Positions 24,141 to 32,909 of a stretch of DNA of 64,000 nucleotides are shown one piece after another. Location: the NCBI RefSeq assembly GCF_009380215.1, contig NZ_WHUG01000008.1:1-64000 (forward strand), in the 5' to 3' direction. The translations under genes and the position numbers were made by a program. Position 1 is the first letter of the stretch, and each line of letters starts with the position of its first letter. The notes beneath the pieces were generated by a model that was not told the DNA's origin, searched no databases, and saw only the letters and a program-made list of their open reading frames with translations. Source of the stretch: Rugamonas aquatica (GTDB lineage Bacteria; Pseudomonadota; Gammaproteobacteria; Burkholderiales; Burkholderiaceae_D).

Positions 24141-26464
24141 GCGTCAAGCCCGCCATCCGCAGCGTGCAGCCCAAGCCGGTGGCCGCCAAAAGCGAGGCCG
24201 CCACCGCGCAGGCCGCGGCCGGTGCGCAACGCAAGCGGCTGCGCCAGGTGGAGCTGCTGCTGGAAGTGTCGCGCCGCATGGCCGCCTACGATACGCTCGA
24301 TGAAATCCTGACCGCGCTGGTCGAAGTCACCACCGAGGAGCTGGACGCCGAGCGCGGTACGCTGTTCCTCAACGATGCCGAAACGGGCGAACTGTTCTCG
24401 CGCGTGGCGCAGGGCAATATCCAGCGCGAGATCCGCTTCCTCAACCACACCGGCATCGCCGGCCATGTGTTCACCACCGGCGAGGCCGTCAGCATCGCCG
24501 ACGCCTATGCCGATCCGCGCTTCAACCGTTCCATCGACGAGCAGACCGGCTTCGTCACCCGCAACATCCTGTGCGTGCCGATCAAGACTTTCAAGGGCGA
24601 GATCATCGGCGTGTCGCAGACGCTCAACAAGCGGCGCGGCAAGTTCACGCGCGCCGACCTGCAGCTGCTCGAAGCCTTGACCACGCAGGGCACGCTGGCG
24701 CTGCAAAGCGCGCGCTTCCTCGAAAGCATGAAGAAGATCCGGCGCCAGGAGATGGAGTTCATCGACGTGGTGTCCGAGGTGACGGCCGATATCAAGCTCG
24801 GCTCGCTGCTGCAAAAGGTGATGGGCGAGGCCACGCGCCTGCTCAACGCCGAACGCTCGACGCTCTTCCTCAACGATGAGAAGACCGGCGAGCTGTGGTC
24901 GGAAGTGGGGCAGGGCCTGGAGTCGCTGCAGATCCGTCTGCCCAACTCGGCCGGCATCGCCGGCGCCGTTTTCACGTCCGGCAAGACCATCAACATCCCC
25001 TACGCCTACGCCGACCTGCGCTTCAATCCGGCGTTCGACAAGCGCACCGGCTACTTCACGCGCTCCATCCTGTGCGTCCCCATCGTCAACAAGGCCGGCA
25101 AGATCATCGGCGTGACGCAGGTGCTCAACAAGCGCGGCGGCCCGTTCACCCACGAGGATGAGTCGCGGCTGCGCGCCTTCACCGCGCAGATTTCCATCGC
25201 GCTGGAAAACGCCAAGCTGTTTGCCGATGTTCAGCAGATCAAGAACTACAACGAGGCCATGCTGGAGTCGATGTCGAACGGCGTCATCACTTTGGATGGG
25301 CAGGAGAAAATCGTCACCTGCAACGCGGCCGGCCTGCGCATCCTGCGCACCGAAGCCGGCAGCATCGTCGGCCGTTCGGCGGCGGACTTCTTCGGCGCCG
25401 CCAACACCTGGGTGATGGACAAGCTGCGCCACGTCGAGGAAAACCAGTCCGCCGAGCACCTGATGGATGCCGAGCTGGTGCTGGAAGACGCCACGCTGTC
25501 GGTCAACTTCAGCGTGCAGCCGCTGCTGTCGGTGGAAAAGAAGCGCATCGGCTGGATGCTGATGATCGAGGATATCTCCAGCGAGAAGCGGCTGCGCTCG
25601 ACCATGTCGCGCTATATGGACCCCGGTATCGCCGACCAGATGGTGGCCAACGGCGCCGAAATGCTGGGCGGTAAAAACGTGCCGGCCACGGTGCTGTTCT
25701 CGGACATCCGCAGCTTCACCACCATCACCGAACAGCTGGGCGCGCAGGGCACGGTGACGCTGCTCAACGAATACTTCACGCTGATGGTCGATTGCATCCA
25801 GCGCGAGGAGGGCATGCTCGACAAGTTCATCGGCGACGCCATCATGGCCGCCTTCGGCATCCCGGTCGGCCACGACGACGACGCCGACCGCGCGCTGCGC
25901 ACCGCCATCGCCATGATGACCGAGCTGAGCGCTTGGAACCAGGCGCGCGCGGGCGAGGGCAAGCCGCCGGTGGAGATCGGCATCGGCCTCAACACCGACC
26001 TGGTCGTCTCCGGCAATATCGGCTCCAAGAAGCGCATGGACTACACCATCATCGGCGACGGCGTGAATCTGGCGGCGCGGCTGGAATCGGCCTGCAAGCA
26101 GTACGGCGCCCGCATCCTGATCAGCGAATTCACCCGTCGCGCATTGCGCGGCACCTACCGCCTGCGCGAGGTCGACATCGTGGTGGTCAAGGGCAAGACG
26201 CAGCCGGTGTCGATCTACGAGGTGATGGATTTCCATGGCGAGGACAGCTACCCGAACCTGGTCGAGGCCATGGGCCTGTTCCGCAACGGCCTGCAAAGCT
26301 ACCGCAAGCGCAACTGGGCCGCCGCCGGCAAGCTGTTCGACGAGGTGCTGGCCCTGAACCCGCACGACAAGGTGGCCGCGCTGTACATCGAACGCTGCGC
26401 CCACATGGCGGCCACCCCGCCGCCCGACGACTGGGACGGAACTTTTGTGATGGAATCGAAGTGA
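24137..26464 (+). CDS. GAF-GAF-PAS class III adenylate cyclase
   Basis: 775 residues. Two tandem GAF domains (~50-200 and ~217-365) share NDxxTGELxSxVxQG and ILCVPI…IIGV; a PAS domain follows (~370-480), then a class III cyclase domain (~515-700). Metal-binding Asp residues are in VLFSDIRSFTTI and FIGDAIMAAFG; KFIGD supplies the adenine-type Lys, and MDYTIIGDGVNLAARLE the transition-state region. This favours cAMP over cGMP. A short TPR-like tail (SYRKRNWAAAGKLFDEVL) closes the protein. No membrane segment, so cytoplasmic. The following LysR gene overlaps its stop. Confidence 0.9.
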   Translation: MSVKPAIRSVQPKPVAAKSEAATAQAAAGAQRKRLRQVELLLEVSRRMAAYDTLDEILTALVEVTTEELDAERGTLFLNDAETGELFSRVAQGNIQREIRFLNHTGIAGHVFTTGEAVSIADAYADPRFNRSIDEQTGFVTRNILCVPIKTFKGEIIGVSQTLNKRRGKFTRADLQLLEALTTQGTLALQSARFLESMKKIRRQEMEFIDVVSEVTADIKLGSLLQKVMGEATRLLNAERSTLFLNDEKTGELWSEVGQGLESLQIRLPNSAGIAGAVFTSGKTINIPYAYADLRFNPAFDKRTGYFTRSILCVPIVNKAGKIIGVTQVLNKRGGPFTHEDESRLRAFTAQISIALENAKLFADVQQIKNYNEAMLESMSNGVITLDGQEKIVTCNAAGLRILRTEAGSIVGRSAADFFGAANTWVMDKLRHVEENQSAEHLMDAELVLEDATLSVNFSVQPLLSVEKKRIGWMLMIEDISSEKRLRSTMSRYMDPGIADQMVANGAEMLGGKNVPATVLFSDIRSFTTITEQLGAQGTVTLLNEYFTLMVDCIQREEGMLDKFIGDAIMAAFGIPVGHDDDADRALRTAIAMMTELSAWNQARAGEGKPPVEIGIGLNTDLVVSGNIGSKKRMDYTIIGDGVNLAARLESACKQYGARILISEFTRRALRGTYRLREVDIVVVKGKTQPVSIYEVMDFHGEDSYPNLVEAMGLFRNGLQSYRKRNWAAAGKLFDEVLALNPHDKVAALYIERCAHMAATPPPDDWDGTFVMESK

Positions 26465-27375
26465 AGATCCCCCGTAGCACGCTGGAGCAATGGCAGGTGT
26501 TGCAGGCGATCGTGGAATGCGGCGGCTATGCGCAGGCGGCCGAGGCGCTGCATCGCAGCCAGTCGTCGGTCAGCTACATGGTGGCCAAGCTGCAGGAGCA
26601 GCTGGGCGTGGAGCTGCTGGAGATTGACGGCCGCCGCGCGCGCCTGACCAAAAACGGCGAGGCCCTGCTGGCCCGGGCGCGCGAGCTGCTGGGCGATGCC
26701 TTCCAGCTGGAGCAACTGGCCGGCAGCCTGGCCGAAGGCTGGGAGCCGCAGGTCGGCATCGCCGTCGACAGCCTGTTCCCGGTCGAGCTGCTGGTGCAGG
26801 TGCTGCGCGAGTTTGAACCATCGGCCACGCATACCCGCGTCAACCTGGAGGAGACCGTGCTGTCCGGCTCGGAGGATGCGTTGCTGGAGCAGCGCGTCGA
26901 CATCGCCATCGTCAGCCGCGTGCCGCCCGGTTTCCTCGGCGATGCGCTGATGGACATCGAATTCGTCGCCGTGGCCCATCCCTGCCATCCGCTGCACGCG
27001 CTGGGCCGCGAGCTGGAGGCGGACGATCTGAGCCGCAACCTGCACATCGTGGTGCGCGATTCGGGCACCTTGAATCCGCGCGATCATGGCTGGCTCAACA
27101 GCAATCAGCGCTGGACCGTCACCAGCCCGCACACGCGGCTGGAGATGATCTGCAGCGGCCTGGGCTTCGGCTGGCTGCCCGAGCACAAGATACGGACCCA
27201 GCTGGAGCAAGGCTTGCTCAAGCCGCTGCCGCTGCGGGTGGGGCAGCGCCGCAAGCAGTCGCTCACGCTGATCGTCGCCAATCCCGAGCTGGCCGGTCCC
27301 GCCACCTGCCGCCTGGCGAATCTGATCCGCACGGTGGTGAAGCAGGGCCTCACGCTGCGCCCGCTATGCGAATGA
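26461..27375 (+). CDS. LysR-family transcriptional regulator coupled to the cyclase
   Basis: 304 residues from GTG 26461, which overlaps the cyclase TGA (GTGA). N-terminal HTH: WQVLQAIVECGGYAQAAEALHRSQSSVSYMVAKLQEQLG. The effector domain includes VGIAVDSLFPVELLVQVLREFEP and a late CSGLGFGWLPEHKI. No divergent target gene exists, unusual for LysR; the overlap implies shared expression with the cyclase. Target and inducer unknown. Confidence 0.85.
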   Translation: MKIPRSTLEQWQVLQAIVECGGYAQAAEALHRSQSSVSYMVAKLQEQLGVELLEIDGRRARLTKNGEALLARARELLGDAFQLEQLAGSLAEGWEPQVGIAVDSLFPVELLVQVLREFEPSATHTRVNLEETVLSGSEDALLEQRVDIAIVSRVPPGFLGDALMDIEFVAVAHPCHPLHALGRELEADDLSRNLHIVVRDSGTLNPRDHGWLNSNQRWTVTSPHTRLEMICSGLGFGWLPEHKIRTQLEQGLLKPLPLRVGQRRKQSLTLIVANPELAGPATCRLANLIRTVVKQGLTLRPLCE

Positions 27376-27380
27376 GGTGT

Positions 27381-27422
27381 AATTGAGAATTATTCCTGTT
27401 TGACGTGAAACTTTTGTATAAT
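27381..27422 (+). promoter_or_regulatory. Perfect -10 with an overlapping Fur-like site
   Basis: TATAAT at 27417-27422 lies 28 nt before the PepSY gene start. Just upstream, TTGAGAATTATTCC (27383-27396) resembles half to two thirds of a Fur box and covers the -35 region. Iron repression of the PepSY gene would fit, but the match is partial. Confidence 0.45.
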
Positions 27423-27449
27423 CGGCGTCCTCCTTTGCAGCCGAGTCCA

Positions 27450-28613
27450 ATGTCCGTCAAGCCCCATCCTGCCCAGCGACCACCGCGCAGCCTGCGCCAG
27501 GCCATCCGCCCGGGCGTGCTGTGGCTGCATCGCTGGCTGGGTTTGACGCTGGGTTTGCTGGTGGTGCTGGCCGGCCTGAGCGGCAGCCTGCTGGTCTTCC
27601 ATCACGAGCTCGACGCCGAGCTCAATCCCGAACTGGTCCACAACTACGAGCCTTGCGTCGCGCCGCTCGACATCGCCGGCGCGGTCGCCAGCGTGCAGCG
27701 CATCTGGCCGCAGGCCAAGGTCGGCTCGGTCTATCTGCCCAGCCACGAAGGCGCCAGCTACCGCCTGTATTTCAAGGCGCCCGGCGTGGCCGACAACGAA
27801 GTCATGCTCGATTCCTGCAGCGGCGATCTGCTGGGCAGCCGCAACCGCGAAGAAGCCGGCCTCGACGGCCGCCATCTGATGCCGACCCTGCAGCGCTGGC
27901 ACTCCAGCCTGATGCAGGGCAAGTCCGGCCGCGCCGCGCTCGGCTGGCTGGCGCTGACCTGGGCGGCGCTGCTGATCGCCGGCCTGCTGCTGGCCTGGCC
28001 GACCCCGGCGCAGGGCTGGCGGCGCGCGCTGCGCGTCAACTGGCGGCAGAACGCCTACCGCACCCATTTCGATCTGCACCGCTCGGCCGGGCTGGTGGCG
28101 ATCGTGCTGATGCTGACGGTGGCGGTGACCGGTTTCTACAACGGCTTGCCGGAGCTGGCGCGCGCGCTGGTGGGGCAGGTGGCGCCGGTCAGCACTGAGC
28201 ACCGCAGCATCGCCCTGCCGGCCTTGCAGAAGGGGGAAACGACGATTTCCTGGAACGACGCCAAGGCCATCGCCGAGCAGCACCTGAGCGACGGCGCCAT
28301 CCTGCTGGCGCTGAACCGCTTGCCGGAGCGCGGCATCTACCAGGTGCGCCTGCGCCGCGCCGACGACTGGCAGCGTACCGGTACGCTGCGCCTGCTGATC
28401 GATCTGCGCAATGGCGCGGTGATTGAAACAGTTAATCCGCTGGCCGGCACGGGCGGCGATCGTTTGCTGGCGGCTTTATTCCCTCTGCATTCAGGCCAAT
28501 TCGGCGGCGCCATAGGCCGCTGGCTAATGGTGATTGCCGGTTTGCTGCCCACCGTATTCTTTATTACCGGCCTCTCCACCTGGATATTGCGGCGTCGTCG
28601 TAAATCCGTCTGA
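27450..28613 (+). CDS. PepSY-associated transmembrane protein
   Basis: 387 residues from ATG 27450. Four main membrane helices: WLHRWLGLTLGLLVVLAGLSGSLLVFHHELD (typical PepSY_TM start with HRW), LALTWAALLIAGLLLAWP, AGLVAIVLMLTVAVTGFYN and WLMVIAGLLPTVFFITGLSTWILRRRR. The periplasmic loop after helix 1 carries PepSY-like sequence. Family members often accompany TonB receptors and are thought to reduce ferric siderophores at the inner membrane. The Fur-like upstream site supports an iron role. Confidence 0.88.
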   Translation: MSVKPHPAQRPPRSLRQAIRPGVLWLHRWLGLTLGLLVVLAGLSGSLLVFHHELDAELNPELVHNYEPCVAPLDIAGAVASVQRIWPQAKVGSVYLPSHEGASYRLYFKAPGVADNEVMLDSCSGDLLGSRNREEAGLDGRHLMPTLQRWHSSLMQGKSGRAALGWLALTWAALLIAGLLLAWPTPAQGWRRALRVNWRQNAYRTHFDLHRSAGLVAIVLMLTVAVTGFYNGLPELARALVGQVAPVSTEHRSIALPALQKGETTISWNDAKAIAEQHLSDGAILLALNRLPERGIYQVRLRRADDWQRTGTLRLLIDLRNGAVIETVNPLAGTGGDRLLAALFPLHSGQFGGAIGRWLMVIAGLLPTVFFITGLSTWILRRRRKSV

Positions 28614-28791
28614 TATGCGATCCGCTTGAACAACAGTGGTGGAAAATATTCATTTTTATCGCTATATTGGTATTTGTCGCGTATATCTCTGGAGAATCAG
28701 CGCAAAGTTATGGTAAATTGCGTTTATCAATTCTCACACATTGTCACCAGTGGTTTTTTTAAATCTAACCCGCCGATAAGAAGGAAATAAG

Positions 28792-29082
28792 ATGACGACT
28801 TACCAGGAATACAAAGCAAAGATCGCCGAGCTGGAAAATCTGGCCGAAAGCGCCCGTAAAAATGAAATCGCTCAGGCAAAAGAGAAAGTCACGGCTATCA
28901 TGCGTGAATACGGCCTGACCGTGGCGGATCTGGGCGGTGTAGCGAAGGTGAAGACGGTTAAAACCCGCGCGCCGGTGCCGACCAAGTATCGCGACGACGC
29001 TACCGGCCAAACCTGGACCGGCCGTGGCCGTGCTCCGAAATGGTTGGAAGGCAAGGACAAAGAGCAGTATCTGATTAAGTAA
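28792..29082 (+). CDS. H-NS family nucleoid protein
   Basis: 96 residues. The C-terminal DNA-binding signature is KYRDDATGQTWTGRGRAPKWL, the H-NS/BpH3 loop that contacts AT-rich minor groove; the N-terminus is a coiled coil for oligomerisation (EYKAKIAELENLAESARKNE). AAGGAA precedes the ATG. The 178-nt upstream region is AT-rich and gene-free, which suits autoregulation by H-NS. Followed by a strong hairpin terminator. Confidence 0.93.
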   Translation: MTTYQEYKAKIAELENLAESARKNEIAQAKEKVTAIMREYGLTVADLGGVAKVKTVKTRAPVPTKYRDDATGQTWTGRGRAPKWLEGKDKEQYLIK

Positions 29083-29119
29083 GCTTACTCAGTACGCTTA
29101 CACAGCGAGCTTGCTGCAG

Positions 29120-29175
29120 GGCCGGGGTGTTCGGGTTTATATTTCTTATAAACCCGGCCCCGGCCTTTCTCTTTT
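29120..29175 (+). terminator. Strong intrinsic terminator of the H-NS gene
   Basis: GGCCGGGG (29120-29127) pairs with CCCCGGCC (29158-29165) and CGGGTTTATA (29132-29141) with TATAAACCCG (29147-29156), giving an 18-bp two-part stem with a small asymmetric internal loop, then TTTCTCTTTT. Confidence 0.85.
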
Positions 29176-29218
29176 CATAGATTCAGACTTTCACCGAATC
29201 GCGCCTACACCCGTTAGA

Positions 29219-29251
29219 AAAAAAGCGCCGGAATATCAAATTCCGGCGCTT
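29219..29251 (-). terminator. Intrinsic terminator of the PEP-CTERM gene
   Basis: AAGCGCCGGAA (29223-29233) and TTCCGGCGCTT (29241-29251) form a perfect 11-bp stem with a 7-nt loop. The A-run to the left (through 29224) gives the U-tract on the minus strand. It lies about 64 nt beyond the stop of the minus-strand gene. Confidence 0.8.
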
Positions 29252-29314
29252 CAATATCGCAAAATGTCACCGAACTGTGTAGGTCACGGCTTGGGTGCCA
29301 TTGAAAGGGACAGG

Positions 29315-30061
29315 TTAAGAGGCGGAGCGTGATTTTTGACGGCGCTTGGCTGCCACTCCGACCACCGCTAGTCCTGCCAGCATCAACATCACTGCGTCCG
29401 GCTCCGGAACCGCAGAAATTTGCTGCGTTTCAAAGGTCAGTGTCACGCTATTTGCCTTGAAGGACACCCCGCCGCCATACCATGGCGAGCTGCCGGCTTT
29501 CATGGATGCATCGTACTGAATCTCCATCTGCTGCCGGTTCTCACTGGGGCTATACCACGATGGATCAAAGGCATAGCCAAACATTTGGAGCGAAGTGAGG
29601 TCGGTAGTGCCCGAACCATAAACCGTAGCAGTGAAGCCGTCCTGTTGGTAGCCCAATTTCGAGTTGACATCCAGGCGGCTGGCAGCCCAGGATGAGCCGC
29701 TCGAGACGTCATACGTGAAGTTGAGTTTCAGTGTGGTTGTAACTGGTGCATAGTGCGGATCAATCAGCATCGCTAAGGACTGCGCGGCACTCAACTGCTT
29801 GTACACGTCAGCTTCACCTGGCTGGTTGGAGATCGCGCCGTTCAGCAGGGCGCCCAAACCGTCGAGCTGAATTGTGGTGTAGCTACGGCCGTAAGCGTTG
29901 GTAACCTGCGATACCAGATGGAAGTCCAGCGGCTTCGCGCCGTTGTCAGTTAGCGTGATGATGGGCGTCGTCACGGATTTGGCTTGCGCCGACAGCATTG
30001 GGGTGAGGAGGGCAGCGGCAGCGATGGTGGAAACGAAACAGCGCGATATCAGTTTCATCAA
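29315..30061 (-). CDS. Secreted PEP-CTERM protein
   Basis: 248 residues with a signal peptide (…LLTPMLSAQA). The C-terminus has the PEP-CTERM sorting signal: VPEPDAVMLMLAGLAVVGVA followed by basic KRRQK. Such proteins are processed by exosortase/EpsH and usually linked to exopolysaccharide or biofilm matrix. The body is Ser/Thr/Tyr-rich with beta character and no catalytic motif. No exosortase gene is in the window. Confidence 0.88.
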   Translation of the reverse strand: MMKLISRCFVSTIAAAALLTPMLSAQAKSVTTPIITLTDNGAKPLDFHLVSQVTNAYGRSYTTIQLDGLGALLNGAISNQPGEADVYKQLSAAQSLAMLIDPHYAPVTTTLKLNFTYDVSSGSSWAASRLDVNSKLGYQQDGFTATVYGSGTTDLTSLQMFGYAFDPSWYSPSENRQQMEIQYDASMKAGSSPWYGGGVSFKANSVTLTFETQQISAVPEPDAVMLMLAGLAVVGVAAKRRQKSRSAS

Positions 30062-30276
30062 ATTCTCCGGGACAAGGTGAACGGTCTATGAAATCCAGGC
30101 CGGGGCCTGACGTGAGGGAAATACTATGTCCGAAACAATATCATTTTTTCAATGTAGAAAATTCACCAAATGTCACACAGGCGCGGATAAAGCAAAAGCG
30201 CCGGCCGCCGCAAAAGCCGTAAGGTTAGACGTACCTGTCTAGACCGGTTGGGGTCATTTCGTGCGATGATAGCGAA

Positions 30277-30891
30277 ATGGCATCCATCCCTCTTTTCCCG
30301 CTGAATACCATCCTGTTCCCGGACGGGCATTTGCCGTTGCAGGTGTTTGAAGTGCGCTACCTCGACCTGGTCAAGCGCTGCATCGCCCGAGGAGAAGAAT
30401 TCGGCGTGGTGCCGCTGCTCGAAGGCAGCGAGACCCGCGTGCCGGACAGGCACGAAACCCTGTCCGACGCCGGCACCATGGCGCGCATCCTCGACTGGAC
30501 CGCGCCGCTGCCGGGCCTGCTGCAAATCTCCTGCATCGGCACCACGCGCTTCCAGATCAAATCGGCCGAGCAGCTCAAGCACGGGCTGTGGATGGCCGAG
30601 GTGGACGAGGTGGCCGAAGACATGGTGGTGCCGATTCCGAGCGAGCAGCAGGACGTGGCCAACGCGCTGGGCGCGCTGATCCGCTCGCTGCAGAAGAAGC
30701 AGATCTCCACCGCCAACATGCCGCTGGCGCCGCCGTACCGGCTGGACGAAGCCGGCTGGGTGGCGAACCGCTGGTGCGAACTGCTGCGGCTGGACGTGGA
30801 AGAAAAGCAGCGCCTGCTGCTGCAGGAAAATCCCGTGCTGCGGCTGGAGCTGATCCAGGACGTGCTGAGCGAGAACGGCCTGCTCGACTGA
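30277..30891 (+). CDS. LON N-terminal substrate-binding-domain protein
   Basis: 204 residues made only of the LON substrate-binding (PUA-like) domain: IPLFPLNTILFPDGHLPLQVFEVRYLDLVKRC at the start and helical C-terminal half ending VLRLELIQDVLSENGLLD. There is no ATPase or protease domain, so it is the stand-alone form common in proteobacteria; its role is unknown, possibly binding unfolded proteins. Confidence 0.9.
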   Translation: MASIPLFPLNTILFPDGHLPLQVFEVRYLDLVKRCIARGEEFGVVPLLEGSETRVPDRHETLSDAGTMARILDWTAPLPGLLQISCIGTTRFQIKSAEQLKHGLWMAEVDEVAEDMVVPIPSEQQDVANALGALIRSLQKKQISTANMPLAPPYRLDEAGWVANRWCELLRLDVEEKQRLLLQENPVLRLELIQDVLSENGLLD

Positions 30892-30995
30892 TCTCGGCCT
30901 CGTCGCTGGCCCCATTGCCGGGCGCCGCGCTGGCTCTGTCGCCGCGCAGGTGCCGCTGCTACACTGGCCTGGTCATCCACGCCATCGCCACCGCC

Positions 30996-31625
30996 ATGTA
31001 TCTGCAACCCGCTTTTGCCGAAGACCGCCTGGAAGTCCGCCACGGCCTGATGCGCGCCTATCCGCTGGCCACGCTGATCGTGGCCGACGCCGACGGCATT
31101 ACCGCCGACCTGACTCCCTTCATGCTATACGCCGACGAGGGCAGCAGCGGCCTGGGCGTGTTGCGCGCCCACGTGGCGCGCGCCAATCCGCTGTGGCGCA
31201 AGCTGGAGGCGGGTGCGCAATGCCTGGTGGTGTTCCAGGGGCCGGACGCCTACATCAGCCCTGGCTGGTACGAAAGCAAGCGCACCACGCACAAGGTCGT
31301 GCCGACCTGGAACTTTGCGACGGTGCACGCGCGCGGCGCCGCCCGCGTGGTGGACGATGCCGCCTGGCTGCGCCGCCAGCTCGACGACCTGACCAAGCAG
31401 CATGAAGCAAGCTTGCCGCAGCCATGGAAGGTGGACGACGCGCCGGCCGATTTCCTGGCGGCGACGATGAAAGCCATCGTCGGCATCGAGATTCCGATCG
31501 ACAGTCTGGTGGGCAAATGGAAGGTCAGCCAGAACCGCAGCGCCGCCGATCAGCGCGGCGTGGTGGAGGGCTTGCAGGATGGCCCGATGGCGCAGCTGGT
31601 GGCGGAGCGCCTCAAGCCCGATTAA
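30996..31625 (+). CDS. paiB: PaiB-type FMN-binding protein
   Basis: 209 residues from ATG 30996. Signatures of the PaiB/split-barrel family: MYLQPAFAEDR, LTPFMLYADEG…GVLRAHVARANPLW, VVFQGPDAYISPGWYESK and the C-terminal KWKVSQNRSAADQRGVV. PaiB of Bacillus is described as a negative regulator; homologues bind FMN. 104 nt after the LON gene. Its stop overlaps by 4 nt the stop of the convergent transporter gene. Confidence 0.88.
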   Translation: MYLQPAFAEDRLEVRHGLMRAYPLATLIVADADGITADLTPFMLYADEGSSGLGVLRAHVARANPLWRKLEAGAQCLVVFQGPDAYISPGWYESKRTTHKVVPTWNFATVHARGAARVVDDAAWLRRQLDDLTKQHEASLPQPWKVDDAPADFLAATMKAIVGIEIPIDSLVGKWKVSQNRSAADQRGVVEGLQDGPMAQLVAERLKPD

Positions 31626-32584
31626 TCGCCGGCGTGGGCGTCGCCGGCCGCGTCCAGCGCGTGCACGCGCATCGACCACATCACGCCGGCGACCAGCAGC
31701 AGCATGGCGGCGATCTCCAGCACGCGCGGCAGCTGCTGCTTGTAGATAAAGCCGTACAGCAGCGCGAACAGGGTCTCGAACAGGATCAGCTGGCCGGACA
31801 AGGTCAGCGGCACCTTGCGGCTGGCGATATTCCACAGGTGGTTGCCGATCACCGAGGCGCCCAGTGCCAGCAGGGCGTTGACGATCCAGAACAGCGTCCA
31901 GTCGCGGCCGCTGGCCACGGCGCCGGCCCCGGTCACGTCGGCATGGAACAGCGCCAGCGCCGCCAGCGAGATCACCAGCGCGATCAAGCCGCTCGACACG
32001 CCGTACAAGGCCGACCACTCGCCGCTGCTGAAGTGCGGGTTGCGTTTCAGGTAGCGGGCGTTGTCCACCGAGTACCAGGTCCAGCACAGCAGCGCGCCGG
32101 CCGCACACAGCACGCCGAGGATTTTCTCTGGCAGCGGCGCGCCGTTGCCACTGTCGTGGGTGAAGACGTCGATATTGATGCAGGCGATGCCGGCCGCCAC
32201 CAGCAGCAGCGGCAGCATCAGCTGCTTGAGCGGCACCGAACCGTGGTCTTTCTGGCCCATCAGCGTGACCGAGATCGGCAGCACGCCGATGATCAGCGAG
32301 GTGGCCGCGACGCCGGCGAACTTGACGCCCAGCGCAAGCAGCATGTAGTAGACGATGTTGCCGGCCAGCGCGTGCTTGACCATGGCGATCACGTCGCCGC
32401 GGTCGAGGCGGCGCAGCAGCGCGGGCAGGCGCGGCAGCATCAGGCCGGCGGCGATCAGGCCGTAGGCGATGTAGCGCCCGCAAGCCATTTCCAGCGGCGT
32501 GAACGCCGTCAGCAATTCCGGCACGATGAACACCATGCCCCACATGGCGCCCGCCAGCAATCCGCACAACACGCCATGCCACAT
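31622..32584 (-). CDS. DMT-superfamily transporter (EamA-like)
   Basis: 320 residues from ATG 32584 with GAGGA upstream; a longer frame runs through the DUF1294 gene and is not used. Ten membrane helices are evident, beginning MWHGVLCGLLAGAMWGMVFIVPELL with the usual WG motif of EamA proteins. The second half repeats the first (WTLFWIVNALLALGASVIGNHLW, LILFETLFALLYGFI). Substrate unknown, probably a metabolite exporter. 11 nt downstream of the DUF1294 gene. Confidence 0.85.
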   Translation of the reverse strand: MWHGVLCGLLAGAMWGMVFIVPELLTAFTPLEMACGRYIAYGLIAAGLMLPRLPALLRRLDRGDVIAMVKHALAGNIVYYMLLALGVKFAGVAATSLIIGVLPISVTLMGQKDHGSVPLKQLMLPLLLVAAGIACINIDVFTHDSGNGAPLPEKILGVLCAAGALLCWTWYSVDNARYLKRNPHFSSGEWSALYGVSSGLIALVISLAALALFHADVTGAGAVASGRDWTLFWIVNALLALGASVIGNHLWNIASRKVPLTLSGQLILFETLFALLYGFIYKQQLPRVLEIAAMLLLVAGVMWSMRVHALDAAGDAHAGD

Positions 32585-32595
32585 GGTGGAGTTCC

Positions 32596-32904
32596 TCAGT
32601 AGTTGGTGCACAGCCACCAGACGGCGGCCAGCGCCGCCAGGTTCAGCACGACGCTGCACCAGTAGGCGATCTGGAATGACGTCTTGACGGTCTTGTGGCG
32701 CAGCCAGCGCTGCGCCAGCCAGCCGCCGGGCCAGCCGCAGGCCAGGCCCCACAGCAGCAGCGTGCTTTCGGGAGTGCGCTGCCGGCCCTGGATGGCGGCC
32801 GACTTGTCGACCGCGTAGACGATGAAGCAGATGACGCTGGCGACGCCGTACACGGCCGCCAGCCACAGCAGCGCGAGCTGCGAGGGCAGGGCGTCCGGCG
32901 TCAC
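32596..32904 (-). CDS. DUF1294 family small membrane protein
   Basis: 102 residues with three to four helices. The family motif is GWPGGWLAQRWLRHKTVKTSF, preceded by YAVDKSAA and RTPESTL. DUF1294 function is unknown; the domain is often fused to a cold-shock domain, which is absent here. It lies between trpS and the DMT gene, 5 nt after trpS, so the three may be one operon. Confidence 0.87.
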   Translation of the reverse strand: MTPDALPSQLALLWLAAVYGVASVICFIVYAVDKSAAIQGRQRTPESTLLLWGLACGWPGGWLAQRWLRHKTVKTSFQIAYWCSVVLNLAALAAVWWLCTNY

Positions 32905-32909
32905 CGGGT

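Noticed and set aside
21528..26404. Long minus-strand open frames opposite the TonB receptor and cyclase genes
   Set aside because: Antisense frames open because of codon bias; they show Ala/Gly/Arg/His-rich sequence without domains.
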